Positions 9,104 to 16,620 are shown, numbered from the stretch's first letter. The stretch is DNA of 20,653 nucleotides from an uncultured Oscillospiraceae bacterium (GCA_934635515.1 CAKTZK010000020.1:1-20653); one strand, 5' to 3'. Numbers and translations are program-made. Notes: generated by a model from the sequence alone, not told the origin.

Positions 9104-9239
9104 AATAATCTACTTCCTATCTGCCTTTCGGCTAAAAATACTGTTGAAAAAAGCTAAGAGCTTTTCCTGAAAAAGCGCAGCTTTCCGCCGCCTGAAGCGG
9201 CAGCAGTGGCGGGCTTTTCTTACAAAACTGAAATTTGCC
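9104..9239 (-). other. 136-nt gmk-rpoZ spacer with several hairpins
   Basis: No gene seen. On the minus strand there is a GC hairpin (GCCGC-TTCAG-GCGGC, 9187..9201), a short one just after it (GAAAGC-TGC-GCTTT, about 9071+100 region, 9171..9185), and an A/T-rich hairpin AAAAGCT-CTT-AGCTTTT (9149..9165) that runs into further T. The last resembles a weak terminator or attenuator between gmk and rpoZ. No convincing promoter for rpoZ was found. The rpoZ ribosome site AGGAAG is at the left end. Confidence 0.4.
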
Positions 9240-9836
9240 TTACTCCACCAGCAGCTTTGCGATACGGTCCGGGGACTTGCAGTGCTCGGCGCAAAGGATC
9301 GCCTTCAGCTGCTCTACGGCGTTTTCTACGGAGTCATTGATAACGAAGTAATCGTAGCAGTCGGCCATCTTCAGCTCTACCTTGGCCCGCAGCAGCCGCT
9401 TCTGGACCTTGTCCATATCGTCGGTGCCCCGGGCGGTCAGGCGGCGCTCCAGCTCAGCCCAGGAGGGCGGGGCGATGAAGATCCGCACCGTTTCCGGGCG
9501 TTTGGCACACACCTGCTGGGCACCCTGGATCTCGATGTCTAGGATTACATCCCGGCCCTCCTCCATGGCGGCGTCCACGTACTTCTTGGGGGTCCCATAA
9601 AAATTGCCCACATACTCGGCGTACTCCAAAAATGCCTCTTCCTCGATCATTTTATGGAAAACCTCCGGGGCAGTAAAATGATAATGCACGCCATCCAGCT
9701 CTCCCTCCCGCGGAGAACGGGTGGTGGCGGAAACGGAAAAATACAGGTCCGGATACTCCTGCAGCAGGGCGTTGAGCACCGTGCTCTTACCCACGCCGGA
9801 GGGGCCGGAAATGATGAAAGTCTTTCCCTTAGTCAA
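9240..9836 (-). CDS. gmk: Guanylate kinase
   Basis: Phosphorylates GMP to GDP with ATP, feeding GTP, dGTP and (p)ppGpp pools. The 198 aa are full length. The P-loop GPSGVGKST (residues 11-19) is followed by the GMP-binding region [20 protein letters not shown] and the lid Arg residues in [10 protein letters not shown]. The start codon is TTG at 9836, not ATG. It overlaps the remA stop by 4 nt (TTGA), and GGAGG lies 7 nt upstream inside the end of remA, so initiation is probably coupled to remA translation. Genetic neighbours remA and rpoZ match Bacillus subtilis. Confidence 0.97.
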   Translation of the reverse strand: MTKGKTFIISGPSGVGKSTVLNALLQEYPDLYFSVSATTRSPREGELDGVHYHFTAPEVFHKMIEEEAFLEYAEYVGNFYGTPKKYVDAAMEEGRDVILDIEIQGAQQVCAKRPETVRIFIAPPSWAELERRLTARGTDDMDKVQKRLLRAKVELKMADCYDYFVINDSVENAVEQLKAILCAEHCKSPDRIAKLLVE

Positions 9837-10099
9837 AGCAATTCCTCCTGTGTAAAGTCTTCTACCTTCATACCCAATCGGGGCGCCATTTTCTCTGTAG
9901 ATAGAGCGGAGAGCACCACATGATCGCTGTCCATAATGAGCACAGCCGCGGTTTTCCGCCCGTAGGTGGCGTCGATAAGCATGCCCGTGTCCCGGGACTC
10001 CTGAATGAGCCGCTTCACCGGCGCAGAGTCGGGGCTGACGATGGCAATGAGCCGCTGGGCCGAGATCAGATTTCCAAAACCGATATTGATCAGATCCAT
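9833..10099 (-). CDS. remA: RemA-family DNA-binding regulator (DUF370, YlzA)
   Basis: Small DNA-binding protein; in Bacillus subtilis RemA activates biofilm matrix and osmoprotection genes and forms a ring-like oligomer. The 88 aa are almost the family length. The family segments are clear: [21 protein letters not shown] at the start, then [42 protein letters not shown]. The Arg residues in [10 protein letters not shown] and the YGRKT turn belong to the conserved surface implicated in DNA binding. It starts 10 nt after yicC and overlaps gmk by 4 nt. Its target genes in this organism cannot be inferred from the window; the role in a non-Bacillus anaerobe is unproven. Confidence 0.94.
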   Translation of the reverse strand: MDLINIGFGNLISAQRLIAIVSPDSAPVKRLIQESRDTGMLIDATYGRKTAAVLIMDSDHVVLSALSTEKMAPRLGMKVEDFTQEELL

Positions 10100-10109
10100 G
10101 ATATGCGCC

Positions 10110-10988
10110 TCACTCGATGTTCTGCACCTGCTCGCGGATCTTCTCCACCTCCGCCTTCATGTTCACCACATCACGGGCGATAGTAAGGTCGTTGCACTTA
10201 GAGCCGATGGTATTGCACTCCCGGTTTACCTCCTGAATGAGGAAGTCCAGCTTACGGCCTACGGGCTCGTCTCCCGCGAGCATGGTGCGCAGCTGTGAAA
10301 GGTGGCTGCGCAGGCGGACGGTCTCCTCATCCACGGCGATCTTATCGGCAAAGATGGCAGCCTCCGTAAGGATGCGGCCCTCGTCGATGGTGGTGGATTG
10401 CAGCACCTCGCGCATCTTGCTTTCCAGGCGCGCACGGTACTCGGCAACGGTCTGGGGCGAGCGCTCCTCCACTTTTGCCACCACAGTCTCGATGGTATCG
10501 GCCCGGCCGGCAATATCCTGGTAAAGCTTCTCCCCCTCTACGCTGCGCATGGCTCTGTGAGCGGCAAGGGCCTCCTCCAGCACAGCGCAGATATCGGCGG
10601 AGATCATCTCCAGGTCCTCCTCGGCCTTGGTCACCGTCAGCACATCGGGAAACTTGGCCAGGGTCACGGAAGTCAACTCATCCTCCAGGGAAAACATCTC
10701 CTGCAGCCGGGAAAGGGCGCTGTAATAGCTGCGGGCCAGGGGCTCATTGACCTGAACAACGGTCTGATCCGCGGAAACGGCGTCCACCGTTACGAACACA
10801 TCCACCTTGCCCCGGGAAATGGACTTTTGCACCAACGCCTTCATGGCGTCCTCAGCGAAAATATAGGCGCGGGGCATTTTCACGGTGCAGTCCAGATAGC
10901 GGTTGTTTACCGAGCGCACTTCCACCGTGATATTCCGGCCATTGCGCTCCTGACGGGCGCGGCCATAGCCGGTCATACTTCTGACCAT
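10110..10988 (-). CDS. yicC: YicC/YloC family endoribonuclease
   Basis: Member of the YicC/YloC family; E. coli YicC has been reported as an endoribonuclease acting on small RNA. The 292 aa are full length and begin with the signature [12 protein letters not shown]. The conserved core [18 protein letters not shown] follows, and the C-terminal DUF1732-type region contains the [20 protein letters not shown] motif shared across the family. A long helical middle region is rich in Glu and Arg. GGAGG lies 8 nt before the ATG. It follows the J-domain gene by 22 nt and precedes remA by 10 nt, the same yloC-remA order as in Bacillus. The substrate here is unknown. Confidence 0.94.
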   Translation of the reverse strand: MVRSMTGYGRARQERNGRNITVEVRSVNNRYLDCTVKMPRAYIFAEDAMKALVQKSISRGKVDVFVTVDAVSADQTVVQVNEPLARSYYSALSRLQEMFSLEDELTSVTLAKFPDVLTVTKAEEDLEMISADICAVLEEALAAHRAMRSVEGEKLYQDIAGRADTIETVVAKVEERSPQTVAEYRARLESKMREVLQSTTIDEGRILTEAAIFADKIAVDEETVRLRSHLSQLRTMLAGDEPVGRKLDFLIQEVNRECNTIGSKCNDLTIARDVVNMKAEVEKIREQVQNIE

Positions 10989-11010
10989 TTTCTATTCCTC
11001 CTCTATTTTC

Positions 11011-11661
11011 TCAGCAGCAGTAAATAAATCGGCTGCCGCCAAATAGGCAGTTTACACATAGCAAGGCACCGCAGATCTTGGTGCAGGTATCGCTGTCGAT
11101 GGTGCCTGTTGTTCTGTTTCCGTAGCCCTGGGGGCGATAGGTGCTCCTGCGGCCCTCCATCACGTCCAGCGCGTGACGGTACTCCAGATTATTGGGATCC
11201 ATCTGTACCGCCGTCTCATAATAGCGTTTGGCCTCGTCCATCCAGCCTTTTCGATAACAAATGGTACCCTTCAAAAAGTTCCACTCGGCATTATGGTCGT
11301 TCATGGCATTGAGCAGCTCCTCCGCCAAGTTCAGATTCCCTCCGGTGATGGCCATACGCACCCGGGCAAAGGCCGGATCGCCGCCGTAGGCACCACCGTA
11401 TGCGCCGCCATACGAACTGCCGTACGGGTTTCTGTAGGGGCCGCTATAAGCGCCGCTGCGGTTGCCGCCGTTTTTGCGCATGGTCTGCACTTCTTCGTAT
11501 GCCTCGTTGATCTCCTTCATTTTCTCCTGGGCCACATCGGCCAGGGGAGAATCGTGATAGTTATCCGGATGATATTTCCGAGCCAGATTTCGATAGGCCT
11601 TTTTTACTTCCTCATCGGTGGCGGTGCTGGGCACGCCCAGTACCTCATAGGGGTCACGCAT
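11011..11661 (-). CDS. J-domain (DnaJ-like) protein with TPR-like segment and Cys-rich tail
   Basis: Probable Hsp70 (DnaK) co-chaperone of 216 aa, not DnaJ itself. Residues 1-65 form a J domain ([22 protein letters not shown], with the HPD tripeptide at 31-33 that stimulates Hsp70 ATPase). A Gly/Tyr/Ser-rich linker with tandem YGGA units (about 70-95) follows. Next is a region resembling tetratricopeptide helices (about 100-170, including [24 protein letters not shown] written in two helices). The tail has six Cys: 193, 197, 202, 205 and the final pair 215-216. There is no zinc-finger domain of the DnaJ type. It overlaps the DUF5685 gene by 8 nt. Proteins of this layout next to DUF5685 are familiar from Clostridia; the client protein is unknown, and the neighbour is an obvious candidate. 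Confidence 0.88.
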   Translation of the reverse strand: MRDPYEVLGVPSTATDEEVKKAYRNLARKYHPDNYHDSPLADVAQEKMKEINEAYEEVQTMRKNGGNRSGAYSGPYRNPYGSSYGGAYGGAYGGDPAFARVRMAITGGNLNLAEELLNAMNDHNAEWNFLKGTICYRKGWMDEAKRYYETAVQMDPNNLEYRHALDVMEGRRSTYRPQGYGNRTTGTIDSDTCTKICGALLCVNCLFGGSRFIYCC

Positions 11662-12559
11662 GATCGGGTCCTGCCTTTCCTTTGGCGTTGTCTGTCTTTC
11701 GTGTGGGTTTGCGGTAGGTCCCGTCGAGAACGGCCGTTCCCACCGCGTAGAGTCCTTCGTATAATACGCTTTCGATAATGCCCCGCCAGCAGCCGAAATC
11801 CGCTAGTTCAAAGGCGGCTGCCATGGTGCGGACAGAGGCATCCAAGCTTTGTGCCATTTGCTGCCGGTCCTGGGGACAGAGGCGGCCGCCGTCGGTCTTA
11901 TAGCGCAGCAGGAGCGGATTATAATTTCCGGATCTGCTGTCCGCCTTCAAATCGTCCAGGGCATCCACCAGGTAGATCCACCGGCCCAGATGGTACAGGA
12001 TCTGCTCCAGAACACGCCGCTTGAGACCGTCCTGTTCCAGCTGCGCCAGATCCATCAGCAGCAGTGCAAAGGCATCGGCCGCCTGATCGGGAATCGGACA
12101 GCGCTCCTGTTCCAGCTTAGCCAGAGATGCAAGCCTCTGGCGGATCTGCTTGTCCAGTTCCGGGCGGAGACGGCTGGCCTTTCGGTAGGCCGGGCGCAGA
12201 AACAGGGCAGACACTCTATATTTCAGTCCCCGGAAAAAGCCATGATCCGCCACGCCGTCGCGCAGCTGCCACCAGGTCAGCAGCACACTTACATCCGCCG
12301 CCGCATCCAGAGCCGCCGTCTCCTGGCAGAAGCAGCGGGGATGCACCGGATGGACCGGGCAGCGTTTCGCCGCGCACCGGGGCACTTCCCCCGTGGACAG
12401 TAGTATGCCGAAAAACACCAGGTCATAGTTCAGGATCATGCGGGCGGCCAAACCGTAGCGGCGTCCCAGCGTGCGGCACAGGCCGCAATAGCAGGCCCGG
12501 TACCGCTCCATCTCCTCCCCGGTCAGCTTATCCGGGGAGATGTGCACATATCCAAACAT
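11654..12559 (-). CDS. DUF5685 family protein (unknown function, Cys-rich N-terminus)
   Basis: 301-aa protein of the DUF5685 family, recognised by the start [16 protein letters not shown] and the CYCGLC motif. No function is established. Seven Cys fall in the first 80 residues: C23, C25, C28 (CxCxxC), C62, C67, C76 and C78, with His70 and His73 between them, which looks like a metal or Fe-S site. The rest is predicted mostly helical and ends in a motif [20 protein letters not shown] that resembles the acidic motifs of all-helical prenyl-transfer enzymes, though that similarity may be superficial. It shares one base with the upstream rseC-like gene (TGATG) and overlaps the J-domain gene, so all three are likely co-translated. 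Confidence 0.85.
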   Translation of the reverse strand: MFGYVHISPDKLTGEEMERYRACYCGLCRTLGRRYGLAARMILNYDLVFFGILLSTGEVPRCAAKRCPVHPVHPRCFCQETAALDAAADVSVLLTWWQLRDGVADHGFFRGLKYRVSALFLRPAYRKASRLRPELDKQIRQRLASLAKLEQERCPIPDQAADAFALLLMDLAQLEQDGLKRRVLEQILYHLGRWIYLVDALDDLKADSRSGNYNPLLLRYKTDGGRLCPQDRQQMAQSLDASVRTMAAAFELADFGCWRGIIESVLYEGLYAVGTAVLDGTYRKPTRKTDNAKGKAGPDHA

Positions 12560-12963
12560 CAGAACAGGCGCACAACGGTGTAGGTCAATATTTCGTGGCG
12601 CTTTGCATAGCGGTCATAGAAAATACTGGGGATAAACGCCGCAGCGGCAGCGGCAATGGCGATGATATACCGGGTCGACTCCGCCAGTCCCTCCGACAGA
12701 AAATATCCCAATAAAAATGCGATCACAGGCAGCACATATACCAGCGCCACAACACCCAAAAGCTTTTTGGTCTCGCTCTGGACCACCACCTTATCTCCCG
12801 GGTGCACGCCCACCGGGTCGCTGGCCCGGGCGCGGATAGCCGCTCCGGTCATGCCGCAGCCGGCGCACTCCTCGCAGTCGTGTCCGCAGGCAGATTTGCG
12901 GGGTACAGATATCTCCACAAAGCCCGGCTCTAAATTCTTTTCCACAGTTGCAATCTGAGTCAT
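12559..12963 (-). CDS. RseC/MucC family membrane protein (SoxR-reducing system family)
   Basis: 134-aa inner-membrane protein. An N-terminal small beta-rich domain starts MTQIATVEKNLEPGFVEI and carries four Cys spaced CX3CX2CX2C (26, 30, 33, 36), followed by a PGDKVVV segment. Two membrane helices lie at about 68-89 and 96-116. This is the layout of RseC, which in Gammaproteobacteria helps regulate sigma-E and reduce the SoxR Fe-S cluster, and is linked to Rnf complexes. In Clostridia the family is common beside Rnf or alone; no Rnf genes are visible here, so a role in redox sensing or cluster handling is only inferred. It starts 21 nt after cdaR and overlaps the DUF5685 gene by one base. Confidence 0.87.
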   Translation of the reverse strand: MTQIATVEKNLEPGFVEISVPRKSACGHDCEECAGCGMTGAAIRARASDPVGVHPGDKVVVQSETKKLLGVVALVYVLPVIAFLLGYFLSEGLAESTRYIIAIAAAAAAFIPSIFYDRYAKRHEILTYTVVRLF

Positions 12964-12984
12964 AGCATATTCCTTTCGCCTGGG

Positions 12985-14217
12985 TCACTGGGAGGAATGT
13001 TCCAGCTTTACATTCACCTGATAGGTCCCCTTGGCACTTACATTTTCATAGCCGCTGACCACGATATTCACCGGCAGCGTATATTCACCGGCAGCAGTCA
13101 GGTTAGAGAAGTCGATTACGGCAATGATATTGTCGCCGGTGATGGACTGGATCTCACTGGCCAGGCCCCGAATGGTCACCTGGATGCTGGCCGTGGTGCA
13201 GCTCCCCGTAAAGCCCTCGGCCACGCGCTCCGTCTGGAAATTGGTCACCGTGACGGTCTTTTCCGTTACGCCGTCCACGGTGAAGGTGACGATGGCGCTG
13301 GTCGTATCGCTGACGATCTCCGTATTCTCCGGAGCCAGAATATCGTAATACAGCGTCTGAGACTGGGAAATATCCTGCAGATACACGGTGTCCAGCGCAA
13401 TGGAGGTGATGGCGTCCAGCACATCCTTCTCCCCTGCCAGGGTAACGGACCGGGGGGAAATATTGTAGCTGACCTGATCCAGCGTAGAGCCCGCCGACTC
13501 ACGGACGACCAGCTCCAGAGGCACCTCCTTGGTGGTCTTGATGGGTACTCGAACCTGCACCAGCTTTACCGCCGGGCGGATGGCCGCGTTATTGATCTCG
13601 ATATCGTTATAGTCATACAGCTGGAAGCTCAGGGCATTTTCATAGGACTTATCGCTTCCGGATATATCCACAGAGATCTTTGCGTAGCTGACGTTCACCA
13701 GATCGTCCCGCTGGCCATAGAGAAGAATCTCCTGGGTGTCCAGAATGGGATCCTCCGCGTAAAAGTCCTTTTTCGGTGTGCCCGTGACCTCGCACCGGAC
13801 CGGAACATTCGTGGAATACAGCTCCCCTACCGTTACCGTGACCCGGTATGCGCTGGCCCAATCTACGGATATGGAATTTCTGGAGATCCCATCGGGATAG
13901 ACGACCTGGTACGACAGGCTCTGGGAGCCCACCTCGGTAATGGTGCTGGTATCCACCACAATGCGGATGTCGTCCTTGTCGATCTGCCAAAGCTGGCGGC
14001 GGGGCCCCTTGAGGGTCAGGTCAATGGTGGTGTCGTAGCCCGACAGCAGCATCAGCCCCTTGTCGGCCAAGGTCGTGCTCTCCCCGGCGAATTCCACGGG
14101 GATGTTCTTTACCTTCATAGGCACACTGGGCTGGCGCACCGTGTCCACATACAGCCAAATGGCGATGGCGGCCACAATGGATGCCGCAATGCGCAGCGCT
14201 TTGCGTCTCTTACTCAT
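12985..14217 (-). CDS. cdaR: CdaR, YbbR-domain regulator of the CdaA cyclase
   Basis: Membrane-anchored extracytoplasmic protein that modulates the diadenylate cyclase CdaA. A short basic N-terminus is followed by one membrane helix (about residues 8-24, LRIAASIVAAIAIWLYV). After it come about four YbbR repeats of roughly 85-95 residues; the VPMKVKNIPVEF start of the first and recurring phrases such as VPVRCEVTG and VPLELVV mark repeats 1-3. I choose ATG 14217 (410 aa) because GGAGG lies 8 nt upstream; the in-frame ATG at 14223 is only 2 nt from that site. The start overlaps the 3' end of cdaA by 8 nt. In Bacillus and relatives glmM usually follows; here an RseC-type gene does. Confidence 0.94.
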   Translation of the reverse strand: MSKRRKALRIAASIVAAIAIWLYVDTVRQPSVPMKVKNIPVEFAGESTTLADKGLMLLSGYDTTIDLTLKGPRRQLWQIDKDDIRIVVDTSTITEVGSQSLSYQVVYPDGISRNSISVDWASAYRVTVTVGELYSTNVPVRCEVTGTPKKDFYAEDPILDTQEILLYGQRDDLVNVSYAKISVDISGSDKSYENALSFQLYDYNDIEINNAAIRPAVKLVQVRVPIKTTKEVPLELVVRESAGSTLDQVSYNISPRSVTLAGEKDVLDAITSIALDTVYLQDISQSQTLYYDILAPENTEIVSDTTSAIVTFTVDGVTEKTVTVTNFQTERVAEGFTGSCTTASIQVTIRGLASEIQSITGDNIIAVIDFSNLTAAGEYTLPVNIVVSGYENVSAKGTYQVNVKLEHSSQ

Positions 14218-15094
14218 CCTCATCGCCTCCCTTCCGCTGGCGAAGCCTCTGCAAAAGCCAGCCGTCCTTTCGGTCGGAGGCTTCCGGCTCCGGAGCCGGC
14301 ATCAGCTCATTTTTCAGCAGCTTTTCCAGGGTCTCCGGCATCAAGTGCCGCTTGAGCATGCCGCCGATGGCTACGGAGATAGAGCCGGTCTCCTCGGAAA
14401 CGATCACAACCACCGCATCGGAGTTTTCGCTCATACCGATACCGGCCCGGTGCCGCATGCCTAAATCCCGGCTGAGATTCACATTTTTAGACAGCGGCAG
14501 CATACATCCGGCGCCCAGGATGCGCCCGTTGCGAATGATAACGGCACCGTCGTGCATAGGTGCTTTTACAAAGAAAATATTCTTCAGCAGCTCGCTGGAG
14601 ACAGCCGCATCCAGCATGGTGCCGCTGCGAAGCATATCGTTGAGCACAAGGCTGCGCTCAAACACAATGAGCACGCCCGTGCGGGTCTTGGACATCTCCG
14701 TGCAGGCCACCACCGTCTGGTCGATGGCCTTTTCCAGCTCCGTCGTCTGCTGCTCAGGGCTGAGCAGGCGCACCAGACGGATATTCTTGCTGCCCAGCTG
14801 CTCCAGGCCCCGGCGAAGCTCCGGCTGAAACAAAATGATCAGGGCCAAAACGCCCCACTCCACTACGTAGCTCAAAATATAATTGATGCCCTGCAAATTC
14901 AGCAGCGAGGACAGCCACAGCGCCAGAATGAAAATAACGATCCCCTTGAGGATGTTCTCTGCGCGGGTGCTGCGCACCAGGCTCAGCAGTTTGTAGATGG
15001 CAAAGGACATGATGGCAATATCCAGCACATCCGTAATGCGGACCAGCAGCAGATATCGCCATATATTTTGCAGCACAGAAATGATAGAATCCAC
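14210..15094 (-). CDS. cdaA: Diadenylate cyclase CdaA (c-di-AMP synthase)
   Basis: Makes the second messenger c-di-AMP from two ATP; controls potassium and osmotic balance and the cell wall. Three N-terminal membrane helices (about residues 20-40, 48-65 and 70-90) lead to the DAC domain. The catalytic DGA is at 182-184 (APMHDGAVII) and the second motif RHRAG at 214-218; the family consensus is RHRAA or RHRAG. I place the start at GTG 15094 (294 aa) because AAAGGAG lies 6-7 nt upstream. The in-frame ATG at 15127 would fall only about 5 nt after the predicted transcription start. The C-terminus is acidic (GGDEDE). cdaR overlaps the end. Confidence 0.95.
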   Translation of the reverse strand: MDSIISVLQNIWRYLLLVRITDVLDIAIMSFAIYKLLSLVRSTRAENILKGIVIFILALWLSSLLNLQGINYILSYVVEWGVLALIILFQPELRRGLEQLGSKNIRLVRLLSPEQQTTELEKAIDQTVVACTEMSKTRTGVLIVFERSLVLNDMLRSGTMLDAAVSSELLKNIFFVKAPMHDGAVIIRNGRILGAGCMLPLSKNVNLSRDLGMRHRAGIGMSENSDAVVVIVSEETGSISVAIGGMLKRHLMPETLEKLLKNELMPAPEPEASDRKDGWLLQRLRQRKGGDEDE

Positions 15095-15138
15095 AGCCTG
15101 CTCCTTTCCTGCATGGTAGAATGTCATAGATAATACTT

Positions 15139-15167
15139 ATTATATAAGAATTCCAGGAAAAAAGCAA
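15139..15167 (-). promoter_or_regulatory. Sigma-A-type promoter of the cdaA operon
   Basis: On the minus strand TTGCTT (15162..15167) and a perfect TATAAT (15139..15144) are separated by exactly 17 nt in an A/T-rich stretch. A start of transcription is expected near 15132, giving a leader of about 38 nt to the GTG of cdaA. It is the only clear promoter before the long run of genes to the left edge, so it probably drives much of that operon. Confidence 0.75.
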
Positions 15168-15197
15168 CAGAAACTATAAGGATTTCTTTATTATACC

Positions 15198-15231
15198 GGA
15201 AAATTCCCGGGATCATTGCCGGGAATTTTCC
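15198..15231 (-). repeat. Perfect 13-bp inverted repeat enclosing the cysteine desulfurase stop codon
   Basis: Arms GGAAAATTCCCGG (15198..15210) and CCGGGAATTTTCC (15219..15231) are perfectly complementary around an 8-nt loop that contains the TGA stop of the desulfurase gene. As RNA it is a stable hairpin, but no U-run follows on either strand, so it is not a textbook terminator. It may protect or end the mRNA, or act as DNA operator: the arm centres are 21 bp apart and lie upstream of the cdaA promoter. Confidence 0.7.
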
Positions 15232-16349
15232 CGAATGATGCCGGATAGCTCCCGGAGGAAAACGTCGATGTGCCGGGGGGTGTTAAAAACCGATGGGCTC
15301 AGGCGCACCGTCCCCGTCTCAAATGTGCCGGCGGTACGGTGGGCCAGGGGCGCACAGTGCAGTCCTGCCCGGACGGCGATCTGACGCCGGGCCAGCTCTT
15401 CTCCGATCTGCTCGCTGTCCATTCCCCTAACCCGGAAGGACCGCACGCCCGTTTGAGCCCGATCTTCACCGTCGGCAAATACCTCTACTCCCGGCAAGGC
15501 CGAAAGCCCTTGGGCCACCTGGCCCGTCAGGGCCAGCTCATGGCGGAGTATCCTCTCCGTACCGACCCGCTGCACAAACCGCAGCCCCTCCAGCAGTCCG
15601 GCGATGCCGGGCATATTGTGTGTACCGGCCTCCAGCCGGTCCGGCAGGTCCGGAGGCATGGTCTGTATTCTGGACGCGCTCCCCGTTCCGCCGAAGAGCA
15701 GCGGCTGCGCCTCTCCTCCGCACAGAAGAAGCCCCGTCCCCTGGGGGCCGTAGAGCCCCTTATGTCCCGGCATGGCTACAAAGGCCGCGCCCCAGTCTGA
15801 AAGCGTCACCGGCAGGATTCCGGCGGATTGGGATGCGTCCACGATCAAAGGCGTGCCGGTCCTGCGGCACAGGGCCGCGATCTCCTCCACCGGCTGCACG
15901 CAGCCAAACACGTTGGACACATGGTTGCACACCACCGCATTGACGCCTCGGCTTAAGGCCTCCCGAAAGCCCTCCAGGGTTTTCTCCGGCCGAAACAGCG
16001 GTGCGTCTACCACCATGATCTCCACCCCCGGGATGCTGTGCAACACTCGGGTCACCGCATTGTGTTCATAGCCGCTGACCGCCACACGGCTGCCCGGACG
16101 AACTAAGGTGCGTATGGCAATGTTCAGGCCATGGGTAGCATTGAAGGTAAAGACCACCTGCTCCGGGGACGGCACATGAAACAGAGCCGCTGCCGCTTCC
16201 CTGCAGGCAAATGCCGTCCGCTCAGCCCTTTGAGATGCCGGATAGTTACCCCGGCCCGGCGAAGACATGGCGGCTGCGGCCCAAGCCATGGACCGAGCTA
16301 CTTCCGGCGGCTTTTCCAGGGTGGTGGCCCCGCTGTCCAGATAGATCAT
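15213..16349 (-). CDS. Cysteine desulfurase family protein (class V aminotransferase, TIGR01977-like)
   Basis: PLP enzyme expected to take sulfur from cysteine (or selenium from selenocysteine), leaving a persulfide on its own Cys. The 378 aa show the fold-type I features: MIYLDSGATT at the start, HNAVTRVL and CNHVSNVFG in the cofactor pocket, VDASQSAG with the pyridine-binding Asp, and PLP Lys197 in MPGHKGLYGPQG. The catalytic Cys332 lies in AGLHCAPLAHRTAGT. This Cys loop with the MPGHKGL signature fits the small family found beside DUF3343 genes in Clostridia rather than IscS or housekeeping SufS. Its ATG overlaps the DUF3343 stop (ATGA). No IscU or SufU scaffold gene is near. Its acceptor is probably the adjacent small protein. 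Confidence 0.92.
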   Translation of the reverse strand: MIYLDSGATTLEKPPEVARSMAWAAAAMSSPGRGNYPASQRAERTAFACREAAAALFHVPSPEQVVFTFNATHGLNIAIRTLVRPGSRVAVSGYEHNAVTRVLHSIPGVEIMVVDAPLFRPEKTLEGFREALSRGVNAVVCNHVSNVFGCVQPVEEIAALCRRTGTPLIVDASQSAGILPVTLSDWGAAFVAMPGHKGLYGPQGTGLLLCGGEAQPLLFGGTGSASRIQTMPPDLPDRLEAGTHNMPGIAGLLEGLRFVQRVGTERILRHELALTGQVAQGLSALPGVEVFADGEDRAQTGVRSFRVRGMDSEQIGEELARRQIAVRAGLHCAPLAHRTAGTFETGTVRLSPSVFNTPRHIDVFLRELSGIIRENSRQ

Positions 16350-16597
16350 GTCCTCACCTCACGGTAGCCGTCCTCCGTTTTTTCATGGACCGATAAGGGC
16401 GCCAGACCGCCCCGGTGCAGGCAATCCATCGCCTGCCACAATTTTTCTCTGCGCACTTTGACCGCATAGCTGCATCCGTACTCCGTGAGCCCAACGGGTG
16501 CGCGAAATATTTTGGCCCAGATCCCGCAGTTCTCCAGCAAGCGCATCATGCGCTGCGCCTGGGTAACGGACCGGGCTATGATGATCACATATTCCAT
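16346..16597 (-). CDS. DUF3343 family protein (putative Se/S carrier)
   Basis: 83-aa soluble protein of the DUF3343 (putative Se/S carrier-like) family. It has the ferredoxin-like pattern of short alternating strands and helices: MEYVIIIARSVTQAQRMMRLL, then the conserved CGIWAKIFRAPVGLTEYGCSYAVKV written with Cys24 and Cys42. Cys42, in the YGCSYAV segment, is the family-conserved candidate to carry a persulfide or selenide. The start is ATG 16597, with GGAGG 9 nt upstream; the frame is open further but without family sequence. The stop overlaps the cysteine desulfurase start by 4 nt, which supports a donor-acceptor pair. The transferred element and the final acceptor are not known. Confidence 0.88.
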   Translation of the reverse strand: MEYVIIIARSVTQAQRMMRLLENCGIWAKIFRAPVGLTEYGCSYAVKVRREKLWQAMDCLHRGGLAPLSVHEKTEDGYREVRT

Positions 16598-16620
16598 GGT
16601 GCCATTCCTCCTCATGCCAT

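Noticed and set aside
11365..11460. Short tandem repeat in the J-domain gene
   Set aside because: It is the coding sequence of a Gly/Tyr-rich linker (repeated YGGA units), not a CRISPR or independent DNA repeat.
12997..14355. Plus-strand open frame of 452 codons opposite cdaR
   Set aside because: Shadow of cdaR codon usage; no domain, no sensible ribosome site, and it runs across the cdaR-cdaA junction on the wrong strand.
15190..15195. Second TATAAT on the minus strand right after the palindromic hairpin
   Set aside because: No acceptable -35 hexamer at 16-18 nt and no TG extension; the promoter at 15139..15167 is far better.
15198..15231. Calling the inverted repeat an intrinsic terminator
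   Set aside because: No T-run follows on either strand, so I list it as an inverted repeat with open function.
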